From positions 1 to 20,681 of the forward strand of contig JANRKN010000115.1 of NCBI GenBank assembly GCA_033763435.1: a stretch of 20,681 nt of DNA, read 5' to 3'. The notes under the pieces were generated by a model. That model searched no databases. It was not told the origin of the DNA and saw only the letters and a list, made by a program, of their open reading frames with translations. The translations under genes and the position numbers were made by a program. Every line of letters begins with the position of its first letter. The stretch's first letter is position 1. The stretch is from JANRKN01 sp033763435 (lineage in GTDB: Bacteria; Planctomycetota; Phycisphaerae; Phycisphaerales; UBA1924). Shown here one piece after another: positions 8,050 to 15,511 of this stretch.

Positions 8050-9152
8050 TGGGCACTCTCCTGCTGTGTGCGGGGCTGGGGCGCATCGGCGATCACCGCG
8101 CGGCCCGAGGCGTCGAGCCGTGCAAAGAACCGGCGCCTGCGGTCTTCGGGCGCTGAGAGTTCGATTGTCTCGCCCGCGCGCCCGTCGGTGAGCGCGCGCC
8201 CGCGCGAGCGGATCACGATGCCGCCCGACAGCGAGTTCACTTCGATCACGTCGCCCTTGCGCACGACGACCGGCGGCTCCACGTCCGCGCGCGTCAGCAC
8301 CGCGCCCTTGTCGCGCTTGGCCCGCACGGAGAGGCCCACCGCCTCGCGTGCGTCCACGGGCTTGAGCACCGCGGAGACCCAGCGACGCTCGGTCTGAATG
8401 TCCTGCGCGCTGATCACCTGCCCCCGGCGGACATCGCGCGCGAGCACCGCGACCTCGCGCTGAGATTCCGTCTTCACCGTGATCGTGTCGGTCGCGACGA
8501 TGCGGTCGCCCTCGTACACGCGCACGCTCAGCGGGACGTCGATCGACTCGCCGGCCGCGCGAACATCCACCACGCGCCCCGCGACCGGAAGATCAAGCAG
8601 CGCCTGGTCCTTGGAATCGAACGTGAGCCGCACGCGCGTCGCGGGCAGGCCCGCGAGCATCACAAGCCGCTCGGCGACCGCGGCGCGGACGGTCCCCGGC
8701 GCGATCGTGTCGGCTGTGGGCGCGGGCGCGTGCGCCGCGGGTTTCGCGGCAAGGGCCTGAGCTGGTGCGGCGCGGACCAGCAGCACCGTGCACACGGGGC
8801 CTTGGATCGGCGTCTGCTCAAAGCGCGTGCGGAGGCCCAGATCGCCCAGGCGCCGACGGAGATCGTCGGGCGAGATCGAAACCTGGCCCGAGGGCCCGGC
8901 CTCGCGCGCGAGGTCGGCGATCAGGATCGTGTCAGCAAGACTCGGCTCGATCGAGACGCCGGGCGCGAGCACGTCGCGAAGACGAACGGCCGCGGGGCCC
9001 GACGCGGGCGGAACGATCCGCGCGGTCGAGCGAAGCGTCAGCGGCTCGCGCAGACCCAGAGACACCGTCCTTGCCGGCTCGGGCGCAGCGACGCCCGCGC
9101 TCGCGCCGCCCGCGAGCACCAGAAGAGCGAAGATGGAAGCGTGGAGCGTCAC
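8046..9152 (-). CDS. flgA: Flagellar P-ring assembly chaperone FlgA
   Basis: FlgA is the periplasmic chaperone needed to assemble the FlgI P ring. The 368-residue protein begins with a signal peptide (hydrophobic stretch at 6-19, possible cleavage after ASA). Its C-terminal part from about residue 231 is an SAF/ChapFlgA domain: VAVLARDVRRGQVISAQDIQ, EAVGLSVRAKRDKGAVLTRADV and VVVRKGDVIEVNSLSGGIVI are typical. It is much longer than the enteric form (about 220 residues), with an extended N-terminal half of weaker similarity and an Ala/Pro linker near 128-145. The start is a GTG with only a weak ribosome binding site. It lies 23 bases after flgG and overlaps flgH by four bases. The partner flgI must be encoded outside this window. 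Confidence 0.88.
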   Translation of the reverse strand: MTLHASIFALLVLAGGASAGVAAPEPARTVSLGLREPLTLRSTARIVPPASGPAAVRLRDVLAPGVSIEPSLADTILIADLAREAGPSGQVSISPDDLRRRLGDLGLRTRFEQTPIQGPVCTVLLVRAAPAQALAAKPAAHAPAPTADTIAPGTVRAAVAERLVMLAGLPATRVRLTFDSKDQALLDLPVAGRVVDVRAAGESIDVPLSVRVYEGDRIVATDTITVKTESQREVAVLARDVRRGQVISAQDIQTERRWVSAVLKPVDAREAVGLSVRAKRDKGAVLTRADVEPPVVVRKGDVIEVNSLSGGIVIRSRGRALTDGRAGETIELSAPEDRRRRFFARLDASGRAVIADAPQPRTQQESAQ

Positions 9153-9175
9153 GGCGAGGATCAGGTCAAGAACGC

Positions 9176-9985
9176 TTACCGGCGGAGCTGGGCGACGGAG
9201 CGGAGAGTTTCGTCGGCCGCGCGGATCGACTGGGAGTTCATTTCAAACGCGCGCTGGGTGCGGATGAGTTCGATGAGTTCGCGCGTGGGGTCAACGTTGG
9301 AGGCTTCGAGCATGCCCTGGCGCAGCGTGCCGCGGTTGTCGGCGCCGGGGTTGCCGGTCTGCGGCGCGCCCGACGCGACGGTCTCGACGTACAGGTTCTC
9401 GCCCACGTTCTTGAGGCCCGCGGGGTTCACGAACGTCGCGGTCTCGAGCTGAGCGAGCTCAGTCGGCACCGGGTTGCCCGGCTCGGTGATCAGCACGCGC
9501 CCGTCGGACGAGATGGAGATGCCCGTCGCGGTCTCGGGGATCGTGATCCCCGGGACAAGCCTCCGGCCCTGGTCGTTCGCGAGCACCAGCTCGCCCTCGG
9601 AGTTCACCGCAAAGTTGCCCGCGCGGGTGTACGCGTTGCCCGACGCGGCAAGGTCGGTCTCGACCGTGACCTGGAAGAACCCGTCGCCTTCGATCGCCAC
9701 GTCGAGCTGGCGCCCGGTGGTCTGGAGCGCGCCCTGGGTGAAGTCCAGCTGCGTGCCCGAGACCTTGACGCCCAGGCCGACGGCCAGGCCCGTGGGGCGC
9801 TGGTCGCCGTTGGCGTTCTCGACGCCCGGCTGCTGCTTGTGCACGTAGAGCAGGTCCTGGAAGTTGGCGCGCATCGCCTTGAAGCCCGAGGTGTTGACGT
9901 TCGCGAGGTTGTTCGCGGTGACGTCCAGCGCGGTGTTGAGCGCGCTGAGGCCGGACGCGGCGGACTGAAGTGCGTTGATCGCCAT
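9176..9985 (-). CDS. flgG: Flagellar distal rod protein FlgG
   Basis: FlgG builds the distal rod of the flagellar basal body. The 269-residue product has the rod N-terminus (SAASGLSALNTALDVTANNLANVNTSGFK), the FlgG-type FQDLLYVHKQQPG segment, PTGLAVGLGVKV, and DVAIEGDGFFQV. The C-terminal helix includes LEASNVDPTRELIELIRTQRAFEMNSQ. These agree closely with FlgG rather than FlgF or FlgE. It lies 25 bases downstream of flgF and 23 bases upstream of flgA on the same strand, the common flgF-G-A-H order. Like other rod proteins it has no signal peptide and should be exported by the flagellar type III apparatus. Confidence 0.95.
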   Translation of the reverse strand: MAINALQSAASGLSALNTALDVTANNLANVNTSGFKAMRANFQDLLYVHKQQPGVENANGDQRPTGLAVGLGVKVSGTQLDFTQGALQTTGRQLDVAIEGDGFFQVTVETDLAASGNAYTRAGNFAVNSEGELVLANDQGRRLVPGITIPETATGISISSDGRVLITEPGNPVPTELAQLETATFVNPAGLKNVGENLYVETVASGAPQTGNPGADNRGTLRQGMLEASNVDPTRELIELIRTQRAFEMNSQSIRAADETLRSVAQLRR

Positions 9986-10010
9986 GGCGGAAGGAAACTC
10001 CGGGAGAGGG

Positions 10011-10790
10011 TCAGGAGATGCGGCCCAGGCCGTTGATCGCGCGGTCCATCATGCGGTCCGCGGCCTGAACGATCGCGACGTGCTGGTCCACCTCGCGCGA
10101 GGCCGACTGCAGCCTCATCAGCGACTGGACTTCATCCGCGCTCGAGCGCTCGATCGCGCCCTGACGGATCAGGCCCGTGCCGCGGGTCCGAGAGGCAAGC
10201 TGGTCGGCGGTGGGGGCGAACAGGCTGTTGCCTTCCTTTTCCAGACGCGCGGTGTCGGCGACAGAGATCAGCGAGAGCTGCCCAACCGCGGCATTGCCCG
10301 AGCGCACGACGCCGTCGGACGAGATTGAGAGCTTGGCGTCGTCGGGGACGGCGATCGGACGGTTGTCGACGCCCATCACGGGCATGCCGTTGGACGCCGA
10401 AACGAGCAATCCCTGCGCGTTTCGCGCAAAGCGCCCGTCCCGGGTGAGCCGGATGCGGTCCTGGGAGCCGCTGGAGGATTCGCGGAGGACGAAGAAGCCC
10501 TCGCCTTCAACGGCGACGTCGAGGGGGCGGCCGGTGATCTCGAGCGAGCCCTGCTCGAAGTCGACGCGGTTGGGCATCAGGTGGACGCCCGCGCCGAGCT
10601 TTTCGAGCAACTGGTTGGAGGGCAGGAAGTTGAGGCCATCTTCTTGGCGAGCGGCGGCGCGGAAGCGCGTGGCGGGGACATCGGCCTTGAAGCCGGGGGT
10701 GTCCATGTTGGCGAGGTTGTTGGAGAAGACGTCCTGCCGGTACATCGCCGTCAGCAGGCCGGAGGTCGCGATTTGGAGCGCGTAGTTCAT
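10011..10790 (-). CDS. flgF: Flagellar proximal rod protein FlgF
   Basis: FlgF is a rod subunit beneath FlgG. The 259-residue protein starts MNYALQIATSGLLTAMYRQD and continues NNLANMDTPGFKAD, the conserved rod motif. It has the central DVAVEGEGFFVLRE segment and a C-terminal helix with RSSADEVQSLMRLQSASREVDQH. This last part diverges from the FlgG consensus, and the gene order supports FlgF. It is first in the flagellar operon. Upstream lie a sigma-54-like element (10822-10838) and an inverted repeat (10793-10825), which would place transcription start about 22 bases before this ATG. I see no strong Shine-Dalgarno sequence in that leader. Confidence 0.88.
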   Translation of the reverse strand: MNYALQIATSGLLTAMYRQDVFSNNLANMDTPGFKADVPATRFRAAARQEDGLNFLPSNQLLEKLGAGVHLMPNRVDFEQGSLEITGRPLDVAVEGEGFFVLRESSSGSQDRIRLTRDGRFARNAQGLLVSASNGMPVMGVDNRPIAVPDDAKLSISSDGVVRSGNAAVGQLSLISVADTARLEKEGNSLFAPTADQLASRTRGTGLIRQGAIERSSADEVQSLMRLQSASREVDQHVAIVQAADRMMDRAINGLGRIS

Positions 10791-10792
10791 GC

Positions 10793-10825
10793 GTGAGAGC
10801 CCGGTGGGGTCGGGGGAGCTCTCAC
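10793..10825. repeat. Inverted repeat GTGAGAGC/GCTCTCAC in the flgF leader
   Basis: Two perfect 8-base arms (10793-10800 and 10818-10825) are separated by 17 GC-rich bases, immediately upstream of the flgF start. One arm overlaps the -12 end of the candidate sigma-54 promoter and the other sits next to the start codon. It could be an operator or an RNA hairpin limiting translation. The sequence does not tell these apart. Confidence 0.55.
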
Positions 10826-10838
10826 AACCGGCGTGCCA
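10822..10838 (-). promoter_or_regulatory. Candidate sigma-54 promoter of the flagellar operon
   Basis: Read on the minus strand, the element is TGGCACG-CCGG-TTGT, against the sigma-54 consensus TGGCACG-N4-TTGC. The -24 half is perfect. The -12 half ends GT in place of GC, which would be expected to weaken it. Spacing predicts a start near 10812, about 22 bases before the flgF ATG. Sigma-54 control of rod and hook genes is common in other flagellated bacteria. No activator site has been identified. Confidence 0.5.
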
Positions 10839-10886
10839 CTCGCGGGGGAATCGGGCGTTCGGAGGCTGGACGGGCGTGGTGGACAG

Positions 10887-11135
10887 TTAGTTGCGGTTCA
10901 TGCCGCAGGCCCCGGCCGACTTGCCGCAGGGGCAGCAGCCACCCGCCCCACCCATCGGCAGGCTCATCGAAGCGCTGCCCCCGGTTGCGCCACCGGTCGC
11001 AAACGTCGAGTGCTTGCGGACGAACGATCGGCCCTTGCCCTCGGGGTCGTTGACCGGGGCGTCCGCCTGAGAGATCGGGCGGAGCAGTTCGATCACGGTG
11101 CCGTCCTGCTCGCAGACATACTCATACAGCGGCAT
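10887..11135 (-). CDS. Small FmdB-like zinc-ribbon relative with most N-terminal cysteines missing
   Basis: The first six residues, MPLYEY, followed by VCE and a short conserved region match the FmdB family of putative regulators, which normally hold a zinc ribbon made of two CxxC pairs. In this 82-residue protein only C8 of that ribbon remains: the position of its partner reads D11, and the second pair is replaced by VNDP (28-31). Residues PEGKGRSFVRKHSTF (31-45) are basic and structured-looking. A Gly-rich tail then carries a new cluster, C67-C68-P-C70 and C77. Metal binding may have moved to the tail, or been lost; this is inference. A strong AAGGAG six bases before the ATG supports the start. 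It lies 51 bases downstream of pgi on the same strand. No function is known. Confidence 0.72.
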   Translation of the reverse strand: MPLYEYVCEQDGTVIELLRPISQADAPVNDPEGKGRSFVRKHSTFATGGATGGSASMSLPMGGAGGCCPCGKSAGACGMNRN

Positions 11136-11140
11136 CGGTC

Positions 11141-11166
11141 ACTCCTTGCTCTCACTCCTGGCTCTC
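11141..11166. repeat. Two tandem 13-base repeats covering the ribosome binding site of the FmdB-like gene
   Basis: ACTCCTTGCTCTC and ACTCCTGGCTCTC abut with one mismatch. On the coding strand this gives two AGGAGT sequences, the nearer being AAGGAG at 11142-11147. The unit contains the octamer GCTCTCAC (11148-11155), also found in both arms of the flgF-leader inverted repeat. It may be a simple duplication of a ribosome binding site. Confidence 0.5.
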
Positions 11167-11186
11167 AGTCATCCGCGGGCGTTCGC

Positions 11187-12626
11187 TCAGCCCCGGATGA
11201 CGTGCTCGGTCGGCGTCAGGGTCTTATCGACCTGTCGGCGGAAGTCTTCGTAGCCCTTGCGGCCCATCAGGCCGAAGGTCGCCTGCTTGCCCAGCTCCAC
11301 CGCGGGCTGGTCGTACGCGTCGATGTTCAGCAGCAGCCCGGCGTACGCGGTCGCGTTCTGCCAGAGTTGGATGAACTGCCCGACGTGGTATTCATCGATC
11401 TTCGGGAACTTGATCGTGAAGTTCGGGCGCTCGGATTCGACCAGCGCGTACTCGGTCGCGCGCTTCTCGGCGTTGAGCAGCGTGCCGAGCGTCGAGCCTT
11501 CGAGGTACTCAATCGCCGCGACGCCCATGCCGGCGGGGATCGTGACGTCGTTGATCGGCGCGGGGGCGCGTCCGAAGTTCTCGACCTCGAGGAACCCGAT
11601 CACCTTGTCGTTGGGGCCCTCGCGGTAGAGCTGGATCTGCGAGTGCTGGTCGGTCGCGCCCAGCGCCTTGATGGGCGTGAAGCCTGCGAGTACGTTCTCG
11701 CCCGTGACCGTGACCTTCTTGCCTAGGCTCTCGGCCCAGAGCTGGCGGTACCAGTCCGCCAGCAGGTAGAGCGCGTTGGAATAGGGCATCATGACGTGGT
11801 TGGTCTTGCCCTTGTTCTGCCCGAGCTCCACGAGCAGGAACGCGAGCATCGCGGCAGGGTTCTTCGCGAGCTCCGCGCGGTTGCAGGCGGTGTCGATGTC
11901 CGCGGCGCCCTGGAGCAGCGCGTCGATATCGAGGCCGCACATCGCCGCGGAGAAGAGGCCCACCGGCGAGAGCACGCTGAAGCGCCCGCCGACGCCATCG
12001 GGAACGGGGAGGGTGACGAAGCCCTCGCGGTCGCAGATCTGGCGCATGGTGCCCTTGGCGGGGTCGGTGATCGCGACGATGTTCCTGGCGTAGTTGCTGC
12101 CCAGGGCGCGCTTGAGTTCGTCGCGGATGATCATGAACTGCGCGGCGGTCTCGGCGGTCTCGCCGCTCTTGGAGATCACGTTGAAGAGCGTCTTTTCCAG
12201 CCCGCCGTGCGAGCGGCAGAACTCCATCACGCGCCCGAAGCCGTCGGGGTCGACGTTGTCAACGACGAACATGCGGGGCCCGCGGCGCGTGCCCGAAGGC
12301 AGCAGGTTGTACGTCGCGGGGTTCAGCGCGCTCTGCAGCGCGATGTTGCCCAGGGCCGAACCGCCGATGCCCAGCACGATCATGTTCTCAAAGCGACCCT
12401 GACACTGCTGGACCGCGGCCTTGACGGCGCGGGTGTGTTCGGAGCGCACCGGGTCGAACGGGAGCTGCGTCCACCGGCGCCAGCCCGTGCCGCGGGACTT
12501 GGCCAGGCGCGCCGTGTGAGCTTCGACGGCCCGCGCGCCCTCCGAACCCGGGGCGAATACGGCAGGGTCGAGCCCGTGCGGGCCCACGCGATCGGCAAGG
12601 CAATTGGCATAGTCCAGCGTCAGCAT
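11187..12626 (-). CDS. pgi: Glucose-6-phosphate isomerase
   Basis: Pgi interconverts glucose 6-phosphate and fructose 6-phosphate in glycolysis and gluconeogenesis. From the ATG at 12626 the protein is 479 residues, between the short Bacillus-type (about 450) and the long enteric-type (549) enzymes. Recognisable segments are VLGIGGSALGN (phosphosugar binding), VISKSGETAET (SIS-domain phosphate loop), VTGENVLAGF, ATDQHSQIQLYREGPNDK (active-site region) and the C-terminal NIDAYDQPAVELGKQ. A longer frame begins at 12704 but would run across the divergent ppa start, and its extra 26 residues look non-coding. Only 76 bases separate the divergent pgi and ppa starts, so the two promoters probably share that space. 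Confidence 0.95.
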   Translation of the reverse strand: MLTLDYANCLADRVGPHGLDPAVFAPGSEGARAVEAHTARLAKSRGTGWRRWTQLPFDPVRSEHTRAVKAAVQQCQGRFENMIVLGIGGSALGNIALQSALNPATYNLLPSGTRRGPRMFVVDNVDPDGFGRVMEFCRSHGGLEKTLFNVISKSGETAETAAQFMIIRDELKRALGSNYARNIVAITDPAKGTMRQICDREGFVTLPVPDGVGGRFSVLSPVGLFSAAMCGLDIDALLQGAADIDTACNRAELAKNPAAMLAFLLVELGQNKGKTNHVMMPYSNALYLLADWYRQLWAESLGKKVTVTGENVLAGFTPIKALGATDQHSQIQLYREGPNDKVIGFLEVENFGRAPAPINDVTIPAGMGVAAIEYLEGSTLGTLLNAEKRATEYALVESERPNFTIKFPKIDEYHVGQFIQLWQNATAYAGLLLNIDAYDQPAVELGKQATFGLMGRKGYEDFRRQVDKTLTPTEHVIRG

Positions 12627-12702
12627 GGCGAGAGGGTACACGGGCGGACGCGCAAGGAAAGCACACGTCTTGAGCCCCGCGCGCGGGGGCCTACCCTCCG
12701 CC

Positions 12703-13269
12703 ATGATTCACCCCTGGCATCAGGTGACGCCCGCGATCGAAGAACTCGCTCTTCCCGAGGGGTTCCGGGCGCTGATCGAGATCCCCAAGGGCTCGAGCAA
12801 CAAGTACGAGCTGGACAAGCCCTCGGGCCTCCTGCAGCTTGACCGGGTGCTGTCGAGCGCGGTCTACTACCCGGCGAACTACGGGTTCATCCCGCAGACG
12901 CTCGCGGAGGACGACGATCCGCTCGACGTGCTGGTGTACTGCGTGGAGCAGATCCCGCCGCTGACCTTGTGCAACGCGCGCGCGGTCGGCATGATGACGA
13001 TGATCGACCAGGGCAAGCCCGACCACAAGATCATCGCGGTGCTGTGTCAGGACCCGATCTACAACGAGTTTAAGAAGGCCTCGGACTTCCCCAAGCACAT
13101 CTTCAAGATGCTCAGGCGGTTCTTTGAGGACTACAAGACGCTTGAGAACAAGCGCGTTGAGGTTGACGACATCCTGCCGGCGGAGGCCGCGTTCGCGGTG
13201 ATCGACGACTCGCTCGCGCGGTACTCGCGGGCGCGCCAGTCGGGCGACATGCCGGGCCTGCGGGGCTGA
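12703..13269 (+). CDS. ppa: Inorganic pyrophosphatase (family I)
   Basis: Ppa hydrolyses pyrophosphate to drive biosynthetic reactions. The product has 188 residues, near the usual bacterial length of about 175. The signature metal site is DDDPLDVLVY, matching D-x-D-P-x-D. The substrate-binding segments EIPKGSSNKYELDKPSG and YYPANYGFIPQT are also intact, and the KLEVKRVEVDD-type C-terminal region is present as ENKRVEVDDIL. The ATG at 12703 is preferred because conserved sequence begins soon after it, and a longer frame from 12625 would overlap pgi. It heads the plus-strand run ppa-hpt-PH/coaE-lipoprotein-yggU. Confidence 0.94.
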   Translation: MIHPWHQVTPAIEELALPEGFRALIEIPKGSSNKYELDKPSGLLQLDRVLSSAVYYPANYGFIPQTLAEDDDPLDVLVYCVEQIPPLTLCNARAVGMMTMIDQGKPDHKIIAVLCQDPIYNEFKKASDFPKHIFKMLRRFFEDYKTLENKRVEVDDILPAEAAFAVIDDSLARYSRARQSGDMPGLRG

Positions 13270-13287
13270 GAGCGGAGTGCGCAAGCG

Positions 13288-13857
13288 ATGCTCGTGGACC
13301 TTGAGAAAACACTCATCAGCCGCCAGCAGATCGCAGCGCGCGTTCGCGAGCTCGCCTCGCGGATCTCGCGGGATCTCGCGCTCGTGCGCGGCGGCGACGC
13401 GGGGCCCACGCAGGTGGTCTTCGTCCCCGTGCTCACGGGCTCGGTGATCTTCGTCGCCGACCTCGTCCGCGAGCTGCCCATCAAGCTGCGCCTGCGGCTC
13501 GTGACCGTCAGCTCCTACCCCGGCAAGAGCGTCCAGAGCAAGGGCGCGGCCATCCGGGGCGAGCTGCCCGCGGACCTAGGCGGCAAGCACGTCGTTCTCA
13601 TCGACGACATCCTCGACTCGGGCCAGACCCTCGCGATCCTCCAGCAGGCCATCCGCGAGCAGGGCCCCGCCTCGCTCCGCACGTGCGTGCTGCTGCGCAA
13701 GCCCGCGAACTGCCGGAAGGGCGAGGGCGCGAGCGTTGAGCCTGAGTACGTCGGCTTTGACATCCCCGACGAGTTTGTCGTGGGCTATGGCCTCGATTAC
13801 GACGGCTACTACCGCAACCACCCCGAGATCGCGACGCTCAAGCCCACCGCGCGATGA
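13288..13857 (+). CDS. hpt: Hypoxanthine phosphoribosyltransferase
   Basis: Hpt salvages hypoxanthine (and guanine) with PRPP to form IMP or GMP, releasing pyrophosphate, which the neighbouring Ppa can remove. The 189-residue length is typical. The PRPP loop is VVLIDDILDSGQTL (about residues 106-119), preceded by VFVPVLTGSVIFVADLVREL and the flexible-loop SSYPGKSVQSKG region. The purine-binding segment EYVGFDIPDEFVVGYGLDYDGYYRN near the C-terminus is diagnostic. It starts 18 bases after ppa, with GGAG upstream, and its stop overlaps the next start by four bases. Confidence 0.94.
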   Translation: MLVDLEKTLISRQQIAARVRELASRISRDLALVRGGDAGPTQVVFVPVLTGSVIFVADLVRELPIKLRLRLVTVSSYPGKSVQSKGAAIRGELPADLGGKHVVLIDDILDSGQTLAILQQAIREQGPASLRTCVLLRKPANCRKGEGASVEPEYVGFDIPDEFVVGYGLDYDGYYRNHPEIATLKPTAR

Positions 13858-15080
13858 GTACTGCCCAAGCTCCACACGCACCCCGCCCCGAGCGCACGCC
13901 CTCGTTCGTGCCCGCGGGCGAGCGGGTCCGGCTCTCGATCAAGCCCTCGCCGCTGTTCATTGTGCTTGCGCCGCTGCGCAGCCTCGTCGCGACCCTGGGC
14001 CTCTCGCTCGGCGCGTTCGCGCTGCTGCGCAGCGGATGGCTCACCAAGTCGTGGGGCCTCGATCCCGCCCTCGCGCTCTGGATCGGCGCGGGCATCGCGT
14101 GGCTCCTGCTGATCGGCTCGATGCTTGATTGGCTCGGGAGGCGTTATGTCCTGACCGATCGGCGCGTGCTGCGCCTGCGGGGCATCCTCCGCCAGCACGT
14201 TGCCGATGTTCCACTCGACCGCGTGCAGAGCCTTGAACTGTCCCGACGCCTGCGCGAGCGGCTCTTTGGGCTGGGCTCGATCGGCGTCTCGACCGCGGGC
14301 GCGGGCGGGGTTCCCGAGCTGTGGTGGTCGATGGTGCCTAGCCCGCACGCCGCGCTCGAACGGCTCAGGCAGGCTACGTCCGCGCGCGACGGCACCCAGG
14401 ATCAGACCGACCGCGATCCGCGGGCGATGGTGATCGGCATCGTCGGCGGCATCGGCTCGGGCAAGTCCACCGTCGGGCGGCTCATCGCCGAGATGGGCGG
14501 CGGCATCGTGATCGACTCGGACGCGCTGGCCAAACAAGCGCTCGAGCGCGACGATGTGCGGGCGCAGCTCGTGCGGTGGTGGGGGCCCGGTGTGCTCGCG
14601 CCCGATGGACGCGTGGACCGCGCGAAGGTCGCGGCGATCGTCTTCGAGAAGCCCGAGGAACGCACGAAGCTCGAGGCGCTGGTGCATCCGATCGTCCGCC
14701 AGTCGCGCGCCGAAGTGATCGCGCAGGCGAAGGCAGCCGGGCTGGATGGGCGCGATGGCGGGCGCACGCTCGCGGTGATCGACGCGCCGCTGCTGCTCGA
14801 GGCGGGGATCGACAAGGAGTGCGACCTGGTCGTGTTTGTCGACACGCCCCGCGAGCGCAGGCTCGCGCGCGTGAGCGCAACGCGCGGCTGGACCGAGGCC
14901 GAGCTCGCCCGGCGCGAAGCGGCGCAGTGGGACTTGGACAAGAAAAAGGCTGCGAGCGACGCGGTGATCTCGAACGCGGGCGACGAGGTCGCGCTGCGGG
15001 AGGGTGTTCGCGCGTTTCTCGCTCGGATCGGCCGGGCCGGGGCACGCGCTGTCGGGCGTGAAGGTACGATCGGAGCATGA
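13854..15080 (+). CDS. coaE: Fusion of a membrane-anchored bacterial PH-like domain and dephospho-CoA kinase
   Basis: One uninterrupted 408-codon frame encodes two modules. Residues 1 to about 180 hold two hydrophobic helices (about 31-58 and 72-94), followed by the RYVLTDRRVLRLRGIL...VPLDRVQSLEL pattern (97-129) and GLGSIGVSTAGAGG, typical of bacterial PH domains of the YdbT/bPH_2 type. Residues 192-408 are a complete dephospho-CoA kinase of about 217 residues, the usual free-standing length (206 in E. coli). It has P-loop GIVGGIGSGKST (195-206), the DSDALAK substrate segment, DAPLLLEAGIDKECD and a C-terminal AVISNAGDE. CoaE catalyses the last step of CoA synthesis. The fusion would place it at the membrane. 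An internal ATG (codon 192, base 14427) exactly at the kinase start could also give a soluble form. The start overlaps hpt by four bases. Confidence 0.85.
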   Translation: MSTAQAPHAPRPERTPSFVPAGERVRLSIKPSPLFIVLAPLRSLVATLGLSLGAFALLRSGWLTKSWGLDPALALWIGAGIAWLLLIGSMLDWLGRRYVLTDRRVLRLRGILRQHVADVPLDRVQSLELSRRLRERLFGLGSIGVSTAGAGGVPELWWSMVPSPHAALERLRQATSARDGTQDQTDRDPRAMVIGIVGGIGSGKSTVGRLIAEMGGGIVIDSDALAKQALERDDVRAQLVRWWGPGVLAPDGRVDRAKVAAIVFEKPEERTKLEALVHPIVRQSRAEVIAQAKAAGLDGRDGGRTLAVIDAPLLLEAGIDKECDLVVFVDTPRERRLARVSATRGWTEAELARREAAQWDLDKKKAASDAVISNAGDEVALREGVRAFLARIGRAGARAVGREGTIGA

Positions 15081-15511
15081 TGCGGAACACGCGGCAAGTC
15101 ACGCGGCAATTCTGGTGGTCGGCGCGGATGGCGGCGGTGTTGCTCCTGACGGCGTGTGCGCTCGCCTCGCTGCCCGCGTGCGAAACCGCGCCCGAGGGCA
15201 GCCCGTTCACCGAAGTTGCGGTCTCGGTCGGCTCGGCGCGCGAGTCGGCGCAGGCGGTCAAGCGAGATCTGACGTTGCTCAACATCGATCAGGCGGTCAA
15301 GGACCCGTACCTCACTCGCGCGGACGAGCTGGAGCAGGCCGCGCTGGAGCTGGACACCGCGATGCAGGCGGCGCTCGCGGCGCCCAAGACTCCGGGCGCC
15401 GAGCGGTTTCAGGAGCAGGCGCGCTCGAAGGCGCGGTCGCTTAATCGCGAGCGCATCCGCCTGCTGGACGAGTACATGGAATTCAACCGCCGGCTTGGGC
15501 GCACACGATGA
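15077..15511 (+). CDS. Small predicted lipoprotein of unknown function
   Basis: The 144-residue protein has a basic N-terminus, a hydrophobic stretch (about 18-32) and a lipobox L32-P-A-C35, so it is probably lipidated at C35 and held in a membrane facing the periplasm. An earlier LTAC (24-27) lies inside the hydrophobic segment and is less likely. The mature part is about 110 residues, Ala/Glu/Arg-rich and helical, with coiled-coil character from about 75 onward (ADELEQAALELDTAMQAAL, then RSLNRERIRLLDEYMEFNRRL). I do not recognise a family. Four-base overlaps with the PH-CoaE gene before it and the YggU gene after it indicate tight co-translation. Confidence 0.8.
   Translation: MMRNTRQVTRQFWWSARMAAVLLLTACALASLPACETAPEGSPFTEVAVSVGSARESAQAVKRDLTLLNIDQAVKDPYLTRADELEQAALELDTAMQAALAAPKTPGAERFQEQARSKARSLNRERIRLLDEYMEFNRRLGRTR

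Noticed and set aside
11796..12842. Plus-strand frame of 348 codons opposite pgi
   Set aside because: It lies antisense to conserved Pgi motifs and shows no recognisable protein features.
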